From Gordonia sp. PDNC005 (GTDB taxonomy: Bacteria; Actinomycetota; Actinomycetes; Mycobacteriales; Mycobacteriaceae): a stretch of 64,000 nt of DNA. The stretch covers positions 1-64,000 of the forward strand of contig NZ_CP070351.1 in NCBI RefSeq assembly GCF_016919385.1, written 5' to 3'. Positions 32,285 through 40,246 of the stretch are shown here, one piece after another. The position numbers and the translations under genes were made by a program. The notes under the pieces are model-generated. The model had not been told where the DNA came from and did no database searches. It saw only the letters and a program-made list of their open reading frames with translations. Within the stretch, counting starts at the first letter, position 1. Each line of letters opens with the position of its first letter.

Positions 32285-32775
32285 CCCCGCGCCTCGCCGT
32301 CACGGCGGCAGGCGGATCGGGGGAACACAGTGACGACGGAATGGTCGCGCTAGTCCCGACCAGGGATGATGCGATGCGCCTGTCTGTTCCGGGCGGGGAG
32401 CCAGTGGAGGAACTGCACCTGACTGTGGCGTACTTCGCCGACGCCGAGCAGATGCCACCTGCCGAGGTAGTCTTCGAGCAGTTCCGGTCTGCCGGCGTGT
32501 CTCCGACTGCGGAAGTTTCGGGGCATGCAGTGTTCCGTGGCGGCGACTCCCCATGTGCGGTGTACCTCGTGCAGGGGGACGGGCTGACAGCGTTTCACGA
32601 GGCCACCGCCCCCGCCGATGGGGATTACGACGCGTACATTCCGCACATCACTGCCGCGTACTCCGAGCAGCCGCTCACGGAGATTGGGCCGACCACGTTC
32701 GACCGACTTCGGATCGCGGTCCGAGGCGAGCACACTGACTACCCGATCGCGGAGGTGATGGGCCGTGGGATGTAA
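32281..32775 (+). CDS. 2H phosphoesterase-like protein
   Basis: 164 aa from a GTG overlapping the protease stop. Two H-x-T motifs, LHLTVAYF near residue 44 and IPHITAAYS near 124, define the 2H fold shared by 2'-5' RNA ligases, cyclic phosphodiesterases and anti-CBASS protein Acb1. Both His and both Thr are present. Its place in the capsid operon next to a nuclease toxin is unusual. The substrate may be RNA 2'-3' cyclic ends or cyclic nucleotides; this cannot be decided here. Confidence 0.75.
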   Translation: MTPRLAVTAAGGSGEHSDDGMVALVPTRDDAMRLSVPGGEPVEELHLTVAYFADAEQMPPAEVVFEQFRSAGVSPTAEVSGHAVFRGGDSPCAVYLVQGDGLTAFHEATAPADGDYDAYIPHITAAYSEQPLTEIGPTTFDRLRIAVRGEHTDYPIAEVMGRGM

Positions 32776-32920
32776 CTGCGGAGGTGGCCGCGCGGTCACC
32801 GTGTACCAGGTGCGTCGGCCTGACGGGACCGTGAAGCGGTACCTCACTCAAGTCGAGGCAGAGCGCGATACTGCGGCGCACGGCGGCACCTGGGAACAGA
32901 TCACGCAGAACACGCGGTGA
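32765..32920 (+). CDS. Small head-region protein with CNCGGG motif
   Basis: 51 aa from a GTG overlapping the previous gene by 11 bases. GCNCGGGRAVTVYQVRRPDG is a pattern I associate with a small actinophage protein encoded just before the major capsid gene. Role unknown. Confidence 0.6.
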   Translation: MGCNCGGGRAVTVYQVRRPDGTVKRYLTQVEAERDTAAHGGTWEQITQNTR

Positions 32921-32948
32921 ACACGCTAGGCTGAATCTCGAATAGCCG

Positions 32949-32967
32949 CTGGCGGTTGGGCCGGGCA
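32949..32967 (+). promoter_or_regulatory. Late leader motif, copy 2
   Basis: ctggcggttgggccgggca, 38 nt before the major capsid start. TAGGCT (32927-32932) is a possible -10, and a GTGCA/TGCAC hairpin follows directly. Confidence 0.75.
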
Positions 32968-33005
32968 CGTGCAGGAATGCACTTCCCGGACCAAGGAGTC
33001 ACCTC

Positions 33006-34739
33006 ATGGCTACTCTCGATCTGCAGGCCATCCTCGACAGCGCGCAGGGCAACGGCGACACCACCGCCGACGAACGCGCCGCAGCGATCAAGGCGGCACT
33101 TACCGCCGAAGGCGTCACCCGTACCGACATCGAAGGTGTCCTCAACGAGGCCGTCGAGAAGTTCGGCGCCCTCAATGAGTCGGACCCGACCGACGCCGAG
33201 GCTCTGACTGGCCTTGAACTGCTCGCCGACGTCGCGACCGTTGCACGCCAGGTGCAGACTGACATGGACACGGCCGAGGCCGAGATCCGTGGGCAGCGCG
33301 ACACCCTCGCAGCGAAAGTCCTCGGCGAACCCGGCGACGATGCTGGTGCGGAGGCGGAGGCCACCGACGAGACCACCGAACAGGTGGCCGACGCCGAGGC
33401 CGCACCCGAGCCCGTGACTGCGGCGGCCGCGCCGCGTCCCCGGTTCAACCTGTCCTCGATCAAGGACAAGGCCCCAGCACCTGTCGAGACCAAGCCGTCA
33501 GGTCTGGCGATCACCGCAGCTGCCGGTGTTCGTGGCGTCGAGAACGGTGCCAACCTCGACATGGACGGGCTTGTCGCCGCGGCGATGGCCCGCATCGAAG
33601 GGATGCCGCGCGGCGGTGGTGGCGGTATCGTCCGCGACGGTATCGCCCAGATCAAGATCGAGTTCCCCGACGACCTCGTTGCGTCGGGTAACAACGACAC
33701 CGAGGTCATCGAGCACGCTGGTGACCAGTCCCGCATCGAAGGTGGTCTCGTCGCATCCGGTGGTTGGTGCGCGCCGTCTGAGCGACTGTACGACCTCGGC
33801 GACAACCTGGCTGACGCCAACGAGGGTCTGGTCGACGTCCCCGAGATCCAGGTGAAGCGAGGCGGTATCGAGTGGACGCGCGGCGCAGCATATGACGCCG
33901 TGTGGGCTGGCGACGTCGGTCTGGTCCAGACTGAGACGCAGGCGATCGCGAACACGATCAAGTCGCTGTACCGGCCGACGTGCCCGACGTTCGAGGAGAA
34001 GCGTCTCGACGTCATCTACTCGGGCATGATCGTCGGTTTCTTGCAGAACGACGCCTACCCCGAGGTCACCAAGGACGCGCTTACGAACGTCAACGCTGTG
34101 CACTCGCACCGCGTGAACGCCGAAACGCTGAAGCGTATGGACACCGCGTCGACTGTGGTGGACCTGTCGACGAAGCTGGGACCGTCGGCGACCGGGTCGA
34201 TCCTCAACGGTCTCGGCCTGACGATCATGGACTCTCGCTACCGGCTGCGCGCCGCGCAGTCCCTCGTCCTCGACGTCGTCCTCCCAATCTGGGCGAAGGA
34301 AGTCGTGAAGGCCGACTACTCGCTGCGCGAGTCGATCCCGCTGGAGAACGTCACCGACCAGATGATCGACAAGTGGATCAGCGAGCGTGGTGGCCGCGTC
34401 CAGTGGGTCTACGACTGGCAGGACGCCTACACCGGTGTCGCTGCAGGGTTCGGTGCCGCAACCGCAATCACCCAGTACCCGACGACAGTCGACGCGCTGG
34501 TGTACCCGTCGGGTGCGTTCGTCCGCGGCCGCGGTGAAGTCATCAACCTGGACATGGTCTACGACTCCACCATGACCAAGGCCAACGACTACCTGCAGAT
34601 GTTCATGGAGGAGAAGCTGCTCGTCGCCAAGCGTGCCCACTTCTCGAAGAAGGTCAAGCTCGGTCTCGGAGTCAACGGCGCTACCGGTACCGGCCTGGCT
34701 CTCGACGCGAACGGCAAGATCGCGACAGTCACGCCGTAG
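33006..34739 (+). CDS. Major capsid protein (HK97 fold)
   Basis: 577 aa. The N-terminal 200 residues are acidic, helical and low-complexity, like a delta/scaffold domain removed on maturation. The remainder (from about GIVRDGIAQIKIEFPDDL) is the shell domain, with features such as GGWCAPSERLYDLG, IANTIKSLYRPTCP and VVLPIWAKEVVKADY seen in actinophage capsid proteins. It is preceded by leader motif copy 2 and ccaaggag, and followed by a terminator-like hairpin, as expected for the most abundant virion protein. Confidence 0.88.
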   Translation: MATLDLQAILDSAQGNGDTTADERAAAIKAALTAEGVTRTDIEGVLNEAVEKFGALNESDPTDAEALTGLELLADVATVARQVQTDMDTAEAEIRGQRDTLAAKVLGEPGDDAGAEAEATDETTEQVADAEAAPEPVTAAAAPRPRFNLSSIKDKAPAPVETKPSGLAITAAAGVRGVENGANLDMDGLVAAAMARIEGMPRGGGGGIVRDGIAQIKIEFPDDLVASGNNDTEVIEHAGDQSRIEGGLVASGGWCAPSERLYDLGDNLADANEGLVDVPEIQVKRGGIEWTRGAAYDAVWAGDVGLVQTETQAIANTIKSLYRPTCPTFEEKRLDVIYSGMIVGFLQNDAYPEVTKDALTNVNAVHSHRVNAETLKRMDTASTVVDLSTKLGPSATGSILNGLGLTIMDSRYRLRAAQSLVLDVVLPIWAKEVVKADYSLRESIPLENVTDQMIDKWISERGGRVQWVYDWQDAYTGVAAGFGAATAITQYPTTVDALVYPSGAFVRGRGEVINLDMVYDSTMTKANDYLQMFMEEKLLVAKRAHFSKKVKLGLGVNGATGTGLALDANGKIATVTP

Positions 34740-34749
34740 CAGGCTCCCG

Positions 34750-34780
34750 GCGCAGGTAGCTGTCCACTCGCTGCCTGCGC
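34750..34780 (+). terminator. Hairpin after major capsid gene
   Basis: GCGCAGGTAGC pairs with GCTGCCTGCGC (one G-U) over a 9-nt loop. There is no U-tract, so it may reduce read-through or protect the capsid mRNA 3' end. Confidence 0.5.
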
Positions 34781-34821
34781 TGGGGTCTCCCGCCCGTCAC
34801 CACTGACACGAGGAACCTCTC

Positions 34822-35601
34822 ATGGCCGAACTGGTCTCCACTCCGACGCTCACACCGCCCCGGTACGGGCTGTTGTCGGTCGCCGACATCATTCCCGACA
34901 GCGGACGGTGGATCAACGGCGTCGAGTACTACCGCAACCCGCCCGCCGACGCTGCGACGGCCGACGACGTCGACTGCGACGATGTCCCGGCAACCGACCT
35001 AGGCGACGACGTTCCCCGCGCGTCAGACAAGGCCCTCCGTGTCCACTCCGGGTTCACCGTCAAACACCCAGGCCTGACCCCTGACGAGATCCACGCCTAC
35101 GCTCGCGGTCGCCTCGCCAACAGTGAAGGACCCGCCGTCGAGCGGAAAATCTGGCCGAAGATCCTGACCGGTGCCGCTACTCCGGCAGGAGCGGCCGCGG
35201 TGTCGCTGCTCGCCGGTATCGGCGCCCTCGAAGGGTGGCTGTACGACACGTACGGCGGGACCGGAGTCATTCACGTGCCACGGTCGGCTGTGCCGTACCT
35301 CAAGGACGCGAAGCAACTCGTCGAAACGTCGGGCCGCCTGACAACGATCCTCGGCACACGCGTCGCGGCCGGCGCATACCCGGGCACCGACAGTGCAGGT
35401 GCGGCACCGGCAGCAGGTGCGACGTGGATCGCTGCGACACCAGCTGTCCAGATCCGCCGGTCGGACACGCGGGTCCGCACTGTTGACGGCTACTTCGACC
35501 ACCGCACCAACAATGCGACCGGCATCGCAGACCGTCTCTACATCGTCGGCTGGGAGAACCTCTCGGCCGCTGTCCAGATCACGCTCGAAGGGACTCCCTG
35601 A
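34822..35601 (+). CDS. Probable head decoration or minor capsid protein
   Basis: 259 aa. An acidic N-terminus leads to a globular region with SLLAGIGALEGWLYDTYGGTGVIHVPRSAVPYL and an ATPAVQIRRSDTRV segment. It resembles virion proteins lying just after the capsid gene in actinophages, but no named family is certain. The cacgagg upstream is the ribosome site. Confidence 0.6.
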   Translation: MAELVSTPTLTPPRYGLLSVADIIPDSGRWINGVEYYRNPPADAATADDVDCDDVPATDLGDDVPRASDKALRVHSGFTVKHPGLTPDEIHAYARGRLANSEGPAVERKIWPKILTGAATPAGAAAVSLLAGIGALEGWLYDTYGGTGVIHVPRSAVPYLKDAKQLVETSGRLTTILGTRVAAGAYPGTDSAGAAPAAGATWIAATPAVQIRRSDTRVRTVDGYFDHRTNNATGIADRLYIVGWENLSAAVQITLEGTP

Positions 35602-35897
35602 TGCCCACGATCATCCCCAAGGATCAGGCCGATCGGCACCGGCTGGCCGTCGAACTGCTCAAGGCGGCAGGTGACCGGCCGGAGCGCGTCGAGACTGTGA
35701 CCGCCGGTGACGGCGGTGTGGCGTTCGTCGTCGACGACGACCTCGCCGCGCAGGTCGGGACCGGCGACTACACGCCGGAGCCCGAACCGGAGCCCGAACC
35801 GGAACCCGAACCGGAGCCCGAACCGGAACCCGAACCGGAACCCGAACAGAAGACGGCGCCCGCCAAGCGGGCACCGCGCAAGACCGCCGCGTCCTAG
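35601..35897 (+). CDS. Small protein with Pro-Glu repeat tail
   Basis: 98 aa. A 55-residue N-terminal domain is followed by about 13 Glu-Pro dipeptides and a basic Lys/Ala end. It is coupled to the preceding gene by a one-base overlap. A rigid extended (PE)n spacer suggests a linker or virion-surface extension. Confidence 0.65.
   Translation: MPTIIPKDQADRHRLAVELLKAAGDRPERVETVTAGDGGVAFVVDDDLAAQVGTGDYTPEPEPEPEPEPEPEPEPEPEPEPEQKTAPAKRAPRKTAAS
35778..35849 (+). repeat. 12-bp tandem repeat encoding Glu-Pro units
   Basis: Six units of gagcccgaaccg or the g-to-a variant gaacccgaaccg, the last degenerate. Copy number is likely to vary by slippage without frameshift. Confidence 0.85.
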
Positions 35898-35935
35898 CGC
35901 ATCGGACCACATAACTTCACATCGCATTTTCGCCG

Positions 35936-35954
35936 CTGGCGGTTGGGCCGGGCA
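35936..35954 (+). promoter_or_regulatory. Late leader motif, copy 3
   Basis: ctggcggttgggccgggca, 23 nt before the tail tube start. TAACTT (35912-35917) is a possible -10. The hairpin seen after other copies is weak here. Confidence 0.75.
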
Positions 35955-35977
35955 CACGACAAGCACAGGAGCATGTC

Positions 35978-36676
35978 ATGCCCAACACCGTCTGGCCCTC
36001 AGTCCACGCCCGCCGTATGCGACTCACCAAGGTCGACTCGTGCGGCGTCCCCGTCACCGGCGCCGCGAACAAGTCGATGCTCGTCACCAAGGGCATCGTC
36101 AAGGTGTCGATCACCTCGGAGATCGAGGACGGCGAGGAGACCTTGAAGAAGAACGGATCCGGCGAGATCTGTGTCAACTACAAGGACCCGAACCAGGTGA
36201 AGTACCTGTCGGCGGAGATCGAGTTCTGTGGCGTCGACCCGGAGGCGTGGTCGATGATCACCGGCCAGCCGCTCGTCGTCGACGCTGACGGGAACGCGAT
36301 CGGCGTGAAGATCAGCTCGAAGCCGATCGAGGCGAACTTCGCTCTCGAAGTGTGGACCGACATCCCCGGTGGTTCGTGCGCGTCGGGGTTCCAGCCGTTC
36401 GGGTACTTCCTGCTCCCGTTCATCGGGTCGGGCACGATCGGCGACCTGGAACTGTCGGTGTCGGCGGCGGAGTTCACGCTGTCGGCGCAGACGAAGCCGG
36501 GTACCGGGTGGGGAGCGGGACCGTACGCGGTTCAGCGTGACGAGGACGGCGATGCGGGTCTGCTGCTCGATCCGATGACGGCCGACGACCCGGCCCTGTT
36601 CATCCAGGTCGACGTGCCGCCGCCCGCCCCGACCGAGGGCGCAGTCATGCTGACGCCGTTCGTGCCCACGCCGTAG
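35978..36676 (+). CDS. Major tail (tube) protein, probable
   Basis: 232 aa. A beta-rich protein with VTKGIVKVSITSEIEDGEE, then SGEICVNYKDPNQVKYLSAEIEFCGVDPEAWSMITGQ, a layout typical of siphovirus tube subunits (plain beta-sandwich plus a dPe-x-x-x-llTG block). Its own leader motif and a following terminator indicate high expression. It sits before rather than after the connector genes, which is less usual, so a decoration protein remains possible. Confidence 0.65.
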   Translation: MPNTVWPSVHARRMRLTKVDSCGVPVTGAANKSMLVTKGIVKVSITSEIEDGEETLKKNGSGEICVNYKDPNQVKYLSAEIEFCGVDPEAWSMITGQPLVVDADGNAIGVKISSKPIEANFALEVWTDIPGGSCASGFQPFGYFLLPFIGSGTIGDLELSVSAAEFTLSAQTKPGTGWGAGPYAVQRDEDGDAGLLLDPMTADDPALFIQVDVPPPAPTEGAVMLTPFVPTP

Positions 36677-36688
36677 TGACCAGCAGAG

Positions 36689-36726
36689 AGGGCGTGCAAC
36701 CAGTCGACAGGCTGGTGCACGCCCTT
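36689..36726 (+). terminator. Terminator after tail tube gene
   Basis: AGGGCGTGCAACCAG pairs with CTGGTGCACGCCCT (one bulge) over 8 nt, followed by TTTC. Confidence 0.65.
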
Positions 36727-36749
36727 TCGTCGTATCGAGGAGAGATCTG

Positions 36750-37523
36750 ATGGGGTTCTGTGAATGGCCGGTCTTGATTCCGGCGGAGTACGAGGAGCGG
36801 TGGCAGGCGGCGTCTGCCGATGACCGTCAGCGGGCGACTGTGCTCGCTGGCCGGGTCCTGTGGGCGCTGACGGGGCAGGTGTTCGGGGTGTGCCCTGCGG
36901 TGGTCCGGCCATGCTTCCAGCCACCTGCGCATGGCACGACGTGGTCGGGTCGCGCGGGTGCGGTGTTCTGGCCGGGCGTCACCGGTGACCCGGCGGCGAC
37001 TGGCCCATGCGGCTGCTCCGACGGATGCCGCGAGATCGGGTACGACCGCGTTGCGCTGCCGGGTCCGGTCGCCGCGGTCGACGAGGTTGTCATCGACGGC
37101 ATCACGATCGACCCTGCGACGTACCGTGTCGAGAATCGTCGGTGGCTGCACCGCATCGATGGGCAGCGGTGGCCGACTCACCAGGCACTGCATGTCGGCG
37201 ACGACGAGCCGGGCGCGTTCACCGTCCGCTACCAACGCGGACTCGTCGTACCCGTCGATGGACAGTACGCGGCTGGTCGCCTCGCGGTGGAGTTCCTCGC
37301 AGGCATGACTGGCGGGGAGTGTGCGCTACCGGCGGGCGCGACGTCGGTGTCCCGGCAGGGCGTCAGTGTGGAGCTCGCGGACATGCGTGAGTGGTTCACC
37401 AACGGCGTCACCGGTGTCGCGTCGGTCGACTTGTGGATCATGGCCGTCAACCCGCACAAGTCGAAGCGGCCCGCCCGCATCACCTCGCCTGACGCGATCC
37501 GTCGCCGCGCGGGGGTGCTGTGA
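36750..37523 (+). CDS. Head-to-tail adaptor
   Basis: 257 aa. The opening CEWPVLIPAEYEERWQAAS and RVLWALTGQVFGVCPAVVRPC, with a later CGCSDGC cluster and LPGPVAAVDEVVIDG, are characteristic of actinophage head-tail adaptor proteins. It would sit below the portal ring. An internal gaggaga ribosome site precedes the ATG. Confidence 0.78.
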   Translation: MGFCEWPVLIPAEYEERWQAASADDRQRATVLAGRVLWALTGQVFGVCPAVVRPCFQPPAHGTTWSGRAGAVFWPGVTGDPAATGPCGCSDGCREIGYDRVALPGPVAAVDEVVIDGITIDPATYRVENRRWLHRIDGQRWPTHQALHVGDDEPGAFTVRYQRGLVVPVDGQYAAGRLAVEFLAGMTGGECALPAGATSVSRQGVSVELADMREWFTNGVTGVASVDLWIMAVNPHKSKRPARITSPDAIRRRAGVL

Positions 37524-38026
37524 TGGACTGCTCGCCTTACCGAGTTGCCGCCGGACTGTTGGCCGCAGTGCAGGCTCACCTCGCCGATACTCGAGCGGGT
37601 GCCGCTCAGCGGATCGCCGTGTATCCGCATGCGGCTCCGGCGATCGAGTTCGGATGCAACATGGCGTGGGTTGGTGTCGGCAGTATCGCGCCGATCCCCG
37701 GGGCGAAGGGGCCGTGCGGGACTAGTGGCTGGACGTTGGACCTGACAATCGGCGTTGCCCGCTGTTGGCCGGTGGCAGACGGTAACAGTGCCCCGCCGAC
37801 GGCCGCCGTGGACTCCGCTGCTCGCGACGTCTTCGACGATGGTGAGGCAATGCGCCGGGCCGTTGTTGATGCGTTCGATGACATGGAGTTCACTGTGAAG
37901 TCGTGGCAGCCGATGAACCCGCAGGGCGGGGCGCACGGGTCGACGATGACCGTGACTGTGCATGTCGGATGGGGTGCGTTCGTGGAACCTGGTTCGCCGA
38001 TGCTGCCCGGTGATCCTCGGGCGTAG
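37523..38026 (+). CDS. Head-tail connector or tail terminator-like protein
   Basis: 167 aa from the ATG sharing a base with the upstream stop (a GTG one codon earlier is also possible). It shows beta strands (WTLDLTIGVARCWP) and a late MTVTVHVGWGAFVEP. Position after the adaptor and a Cys-containing N-terminus fit a connector/terminator role; the exact ring it forms is uncertain. Confidence 0.55.
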   Translation: MDCSPYRVAAGLLAAVQAHLADTRAGAAQRIAVYPHAAPAIEFGCNMAWVGVGSIAPIPGAKGPCGTSGWTLDLTIGVARCWPVADGNSAPPTAAVDSAARDVFDDGEAMRRAVVDAFDDMEFTVKSWQPMNPQGGAHGSTMTVTVHVGWGAFVEPGSPMLPGDPRA

Positions 38027-38035
38027 AAACGGTTC

Positions 38036-38074
38036 GGCGGCGGTCACCCAACCCCGATGTAGGTGACCGCCGCC
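38036..38074 (+). terminator. Strong hairpin between connector genes
   Basis: Perfect 13-bp arms, GGCGGCGGTCACC and GGTGACCGCCGCC, over a 13-nt loop, ten bases after the preceding stop. It lacks a U-tract. A new transcription unit probably starts after it, at site D. Confidence 0.6.
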
Positions 38075-38118
38075 TGCAGCACCGCCACGACCGAGAACGT
38101 GCGGTACATGCAGCCTAC

Positions 38119-38145
38119 CAAGGTGGAAACAGTAAAACAGTTACC
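38119..38145. promoter_or_regulatory. Operator-family site D
   Basis: CAAGGTGGAAACAGT-n3-ACAGTTACC, ending 9 nt before the ATG at 38155. It is the member closest to a start codon. Confidence 0.65.
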
Positions 38146-38154
38146 ATCTGTGTC

Positions 38155-38511
38155 ATGAGTGAAGTCACGATCACCGCAGTGCAGCCAGTCCTCGGCCTGA
38201 TGGTCGGGGACACCGTCACCGTCGAACGCACACACCGTGTCGACGCCGCCATCAAGACTGGCCGCGTCACTGTCGCGGGCGACGAGTCGGAAGAGGAGAC
38301 TCTCGCCCGGATCGCCGAGGACGTTCGCGCCGCGCGCGCCGAGCTCGGTGTGCCGCCACGGAACGCGTCTCGTGACGCGTGGGCCGCGTTCCTCGCCGTC
38401 AAGCACCACGTGACCGTCTCCGACGATCAGTCGCGCGACGACCTGATCGACGTGTGGGACCACCACGACTGCGACACCGCGCACGGTGCCGGGCCAGAAG
38501 AGGATGACTGA
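38155..38511 (+). CDS. Hypothetical connector-region protein
   Basis: 118 aa. An N-terminal beta segment (VTITAVQPVLGLMVGDTVTVERT) is followed by an acidic helical part ending in a DHHDCDTAHG stretch. No family recognised. The position between connectors and the gp10-like gene suggests a head-tail joining role. Confidence 0.6.
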   Translation: MSEVTITAVQPVLGLMVGDTVTVERTHRVDAAIKTGRVTVAGDESEEETLARIAEDVRAARAELGVPPRNASRDAWAAFLAVKHHVTVSDDQSRDDLIDVWDHHDCDTAHGAGPEEDD

Positions 38512-38514
38512 CCG

Positions 38515-38955
38515 ATGGCAGGTGCCTCGCTCAACCGCGGCGCATACAACCGCGGCATGCAGCAGGCCGGGCGCCGATGGGCTCACCGCGTCGGCAATGA
38601 CGTCGTGAACGCAGCGAAGGTCAACTGTCCCGTCGACGAGGGAACACTGCGCGCGTCGATCACGTACGTGACGCGGATCAGCTCGACGGGCGCGAAAGTC
38701 ATCGTCGGGTCGCCGCTGCCGTACGCCGAGTACTTCCACACCGGCACCGGCATCTACGGGCCCCGCGGCACGCCGATCGTGCCTGTCACGAAGAAGGCCC
38801 TCAAGTTCAAGTGGGACGGGCCTGGCGGCGCGACCCGCTCGAAGGACAAACGCGGCTACGTGTTCGCGAAGTCCGTCAAGGGCATCCGCCCGAATCCGTT
38901 CCTGGCCGACGCACTCGCCGACGTCATGGGCGACGTCCAACGCCGCACCACCTAG
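38515..38955 (+). CDS. HK97 gp10-like head-tail connector/tail completion protein
   Basis: 146 aa. The pattern of an N-terminal helix (NDVVNAAKVNCPVDEGTLRASI), then SSTGAKVIVGSPLPYAEYFHTGTG and a C-terminal PNPFLADALADVM is typical of the HK97 gp10 family. Members help join the tail to the head. Only three bases separate it from the previous stop. Confidence 0.75.
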   Translation: MAGASLNRGAYNRGMQQAGRRWAHRVGNDVVNAAKVNCPVDEGTLRASITYVTRISSTGAKVIVGSPLPYAEYFHTGTGIYGPRGTPIVPVTKKALKFKWDGPGGATRSKDKRGYVFAKSVKGIRPNPFLADALADVMGDVQRRTT

Positions 38956-38972
38956 TAGGAGAAGGAAACCGT

Positions 38973-39566
38973 ATGGTCACCAAGGCCCCCGCCAAGAAGA
39001 CAGCCGCGAAGAAGGCCGCGCCCCGCCGTGCTCCGGCGAAGCTCGCAGCCGTCGACGAAGACGACTACGGCACCGAGAACGCCACACCAACGCCGGTCGA
39101 GGACTCGTGGATCGACTACAAGCGTGCCCCCGACATCGACGAGGACGTCGCCGTCGACCCGGACCTTGAGTTCAGTACCGACTCCGGCAACCGTGGCGAG
39201 GTCGAGAAGCTGCTGATCAAGCTCAACGGCCGACCCCACTACCTGTTCAAGCCGTCGACCGCGTCGCTGCTGTTCGCCGCGTCGGCGATCATGAACGACA
39301 ACGCAAAGTGGACGGAGGTGTTCCGCACGATGCTCAACACCGTCGACCAGTGCATCGACGACGAAGGGTCGCGCGTGATCATGGCCGCGATCTACAAGCG
39401 CGACAACAGCTTCGACGAGACGCTCATCCCGAAGCTATTTATGCGGATCGTGAATCAGTGGGCTCCGGATCTCGCTGATGACCTCGACATCGACGACGGC
39501 CGCGAGGTCGAGCCGCGCAACCTTGGAAACCGTGCGCAGCGCCGCCAGGCCGCACGCTCGCGCTGA
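38973..39566 (+). CDS. Tail assembly chaperone 1 (gpG-like)
   Basis: 197 aa. A Lys/Ala-rich start, an acidic middle and a helical core (ASLLFAASAIMNDNAKWTEVFRTML) end with LGNRAQRRQAARSR, a common end of gpG-type chaperones. It lies just before a second chaperone gene and the tape measure, the classic order. Unusually the second gene is in the same frame after one UGA. aggagaagga precedes the ATG. Confidence 0.75.
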   Translation: MVTKAPAKKTAAKKAAPRRAPAKLAAVDEDDYGTENATPTPVEDSWIDYKRAPDIDEDVAVDPDLEFSTDSGNRGEVEKLLIKLNGRPHYLFKPSTASLLFAASAIMNDNAKWTEVFRTMLNTVDQCIDDEGSRVIMAAIYKRDNSFDETLIPKLFMRIVNQWAPDLADDLDIDDGREVEPRNLGNRAQRRQAARSR

Positions 39567-39572
39567 CCGAGA

Positions 39573-40184
39573 GTGCTGGGCGCGCCGTTCGCGACGGCAC
39601 CAGGCTGGTGGTCTCTGGACGGGTATCCGATGCGGATACGTGTTCCGGAGGCCACCAGCCTTGCTATGGCCCTGGCGATCCCTGACGACAAGGGCGCGGG
39701 CCTGTGGACGTGCATCGAACTGACCGAACCTGCCGATCGGTGGCGGATCGTCGAGCGCGTCATGACAGCCGGTACAGACGTCGACCTGTTCGACGACGCA
39801 GCCGACCGGCTCATCGAGAAGATCACCGGATGGAAGCGGTGGGAAGCCGCGTTCGTGTGGCGGTCAACTCTCGGCGCGTGGCCCGTCATCGATGGTGACC
39901 TCACGATGCGGGGCGTCGACCTCGCGGTCGTACCTGCCAGCCGGGTGACGAACACTGTCTACGCGTGGTGGCGGCAGACGTTGGGCCGCGACGAGAATGC
40001 GTGGAAGAAGTTCCAGCGGGACATGCAACGCGAGCCGCGCCGCATCCTCGAACGTGAGGCGGCGAAGCCCATGGACCCGGCGTCGTTCGCGATGCTGTCC
40101 GGTGCCGTGAAGCAGGCTTCACGTAAGACCAGGTCGTCCGAGGTCGCGGCATCCACGATCACGATGCCTGACCCGATAGTCTGA
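39573..40184 (+). CDS. Tail assembly chaperone 2 (gpT-like), same frame as chaperone 1
   Basis: 203 aa if the GTG at 39573 is used. Trp-rich helices (ITGWKRWEAAFVWRSTLGAWP, NTVYAWWRQTLGRDENAWKKF) fit the second chaperone component. In most siphoviruses it is made as a fusion by programmed frameshift, but here both genes share a frame and are split only by UGA. Expression must be by re-initiation at the weakly served GTG, by UGA read-through, or from an internal ATG at 39630. Confidence 0.65.
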   Translation: MLGAPFATAPGWWSLDGYPMRIRVPEATSLAMALAIPDDKGAGLWTCIELTEPADRWRIVERVMTAGTDVDLFDDAADRLIEKITGWKRWEAAFVWRSTLGAWPVIDGDLTMRGVDLAVVPASRVTNTVYAWWRQTLGRDENAWKKFQRDMQREPRRILEREAAKPMDPASFAMLSGAVKQASRKTRSSEVAASTITMPDPIV

Positions 40185-40205
40185 ACGTCAAGAACTTCGC
40201 ACTGT

Positions 40206-40222
40206 CTGGCGGTTGGGCCGGG
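40206..40222 (+). promoter_or_regulatory. Late leader motif, copy 4
   Basis: ctggcggttgggccggg, 24 nt before the tape measure ATG. TAGTCT (40177-40182) is a possible -10. A long hairpin, TGCTG-a-TGCC with GGCA-c-CAGCA, follows and ends at the start codon. Confidence 0.75.
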
Positions 40223-40246
40223 TGCTGATGCCGTGGAGGCACCAGC

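Noticed and set aside
38044..38109. Reverse-strand 21-codon hydrophobic ORF (MYRTFSVVAVLQAAV start)
   Set aside because: It is formed largely by the GC-rich hairpin at 38036-38074 and has no ribosome site; the hairpin explains the sequence better.
39515..39530. cttggaaacc as a -1 slippery site in the tail chaperone gene
   Set aside because: The zero-frame codons (ctt gga aac) do not give an X-XXY-YYZ heptamer, and the downstream chaperone frame is the same as the upstream one.
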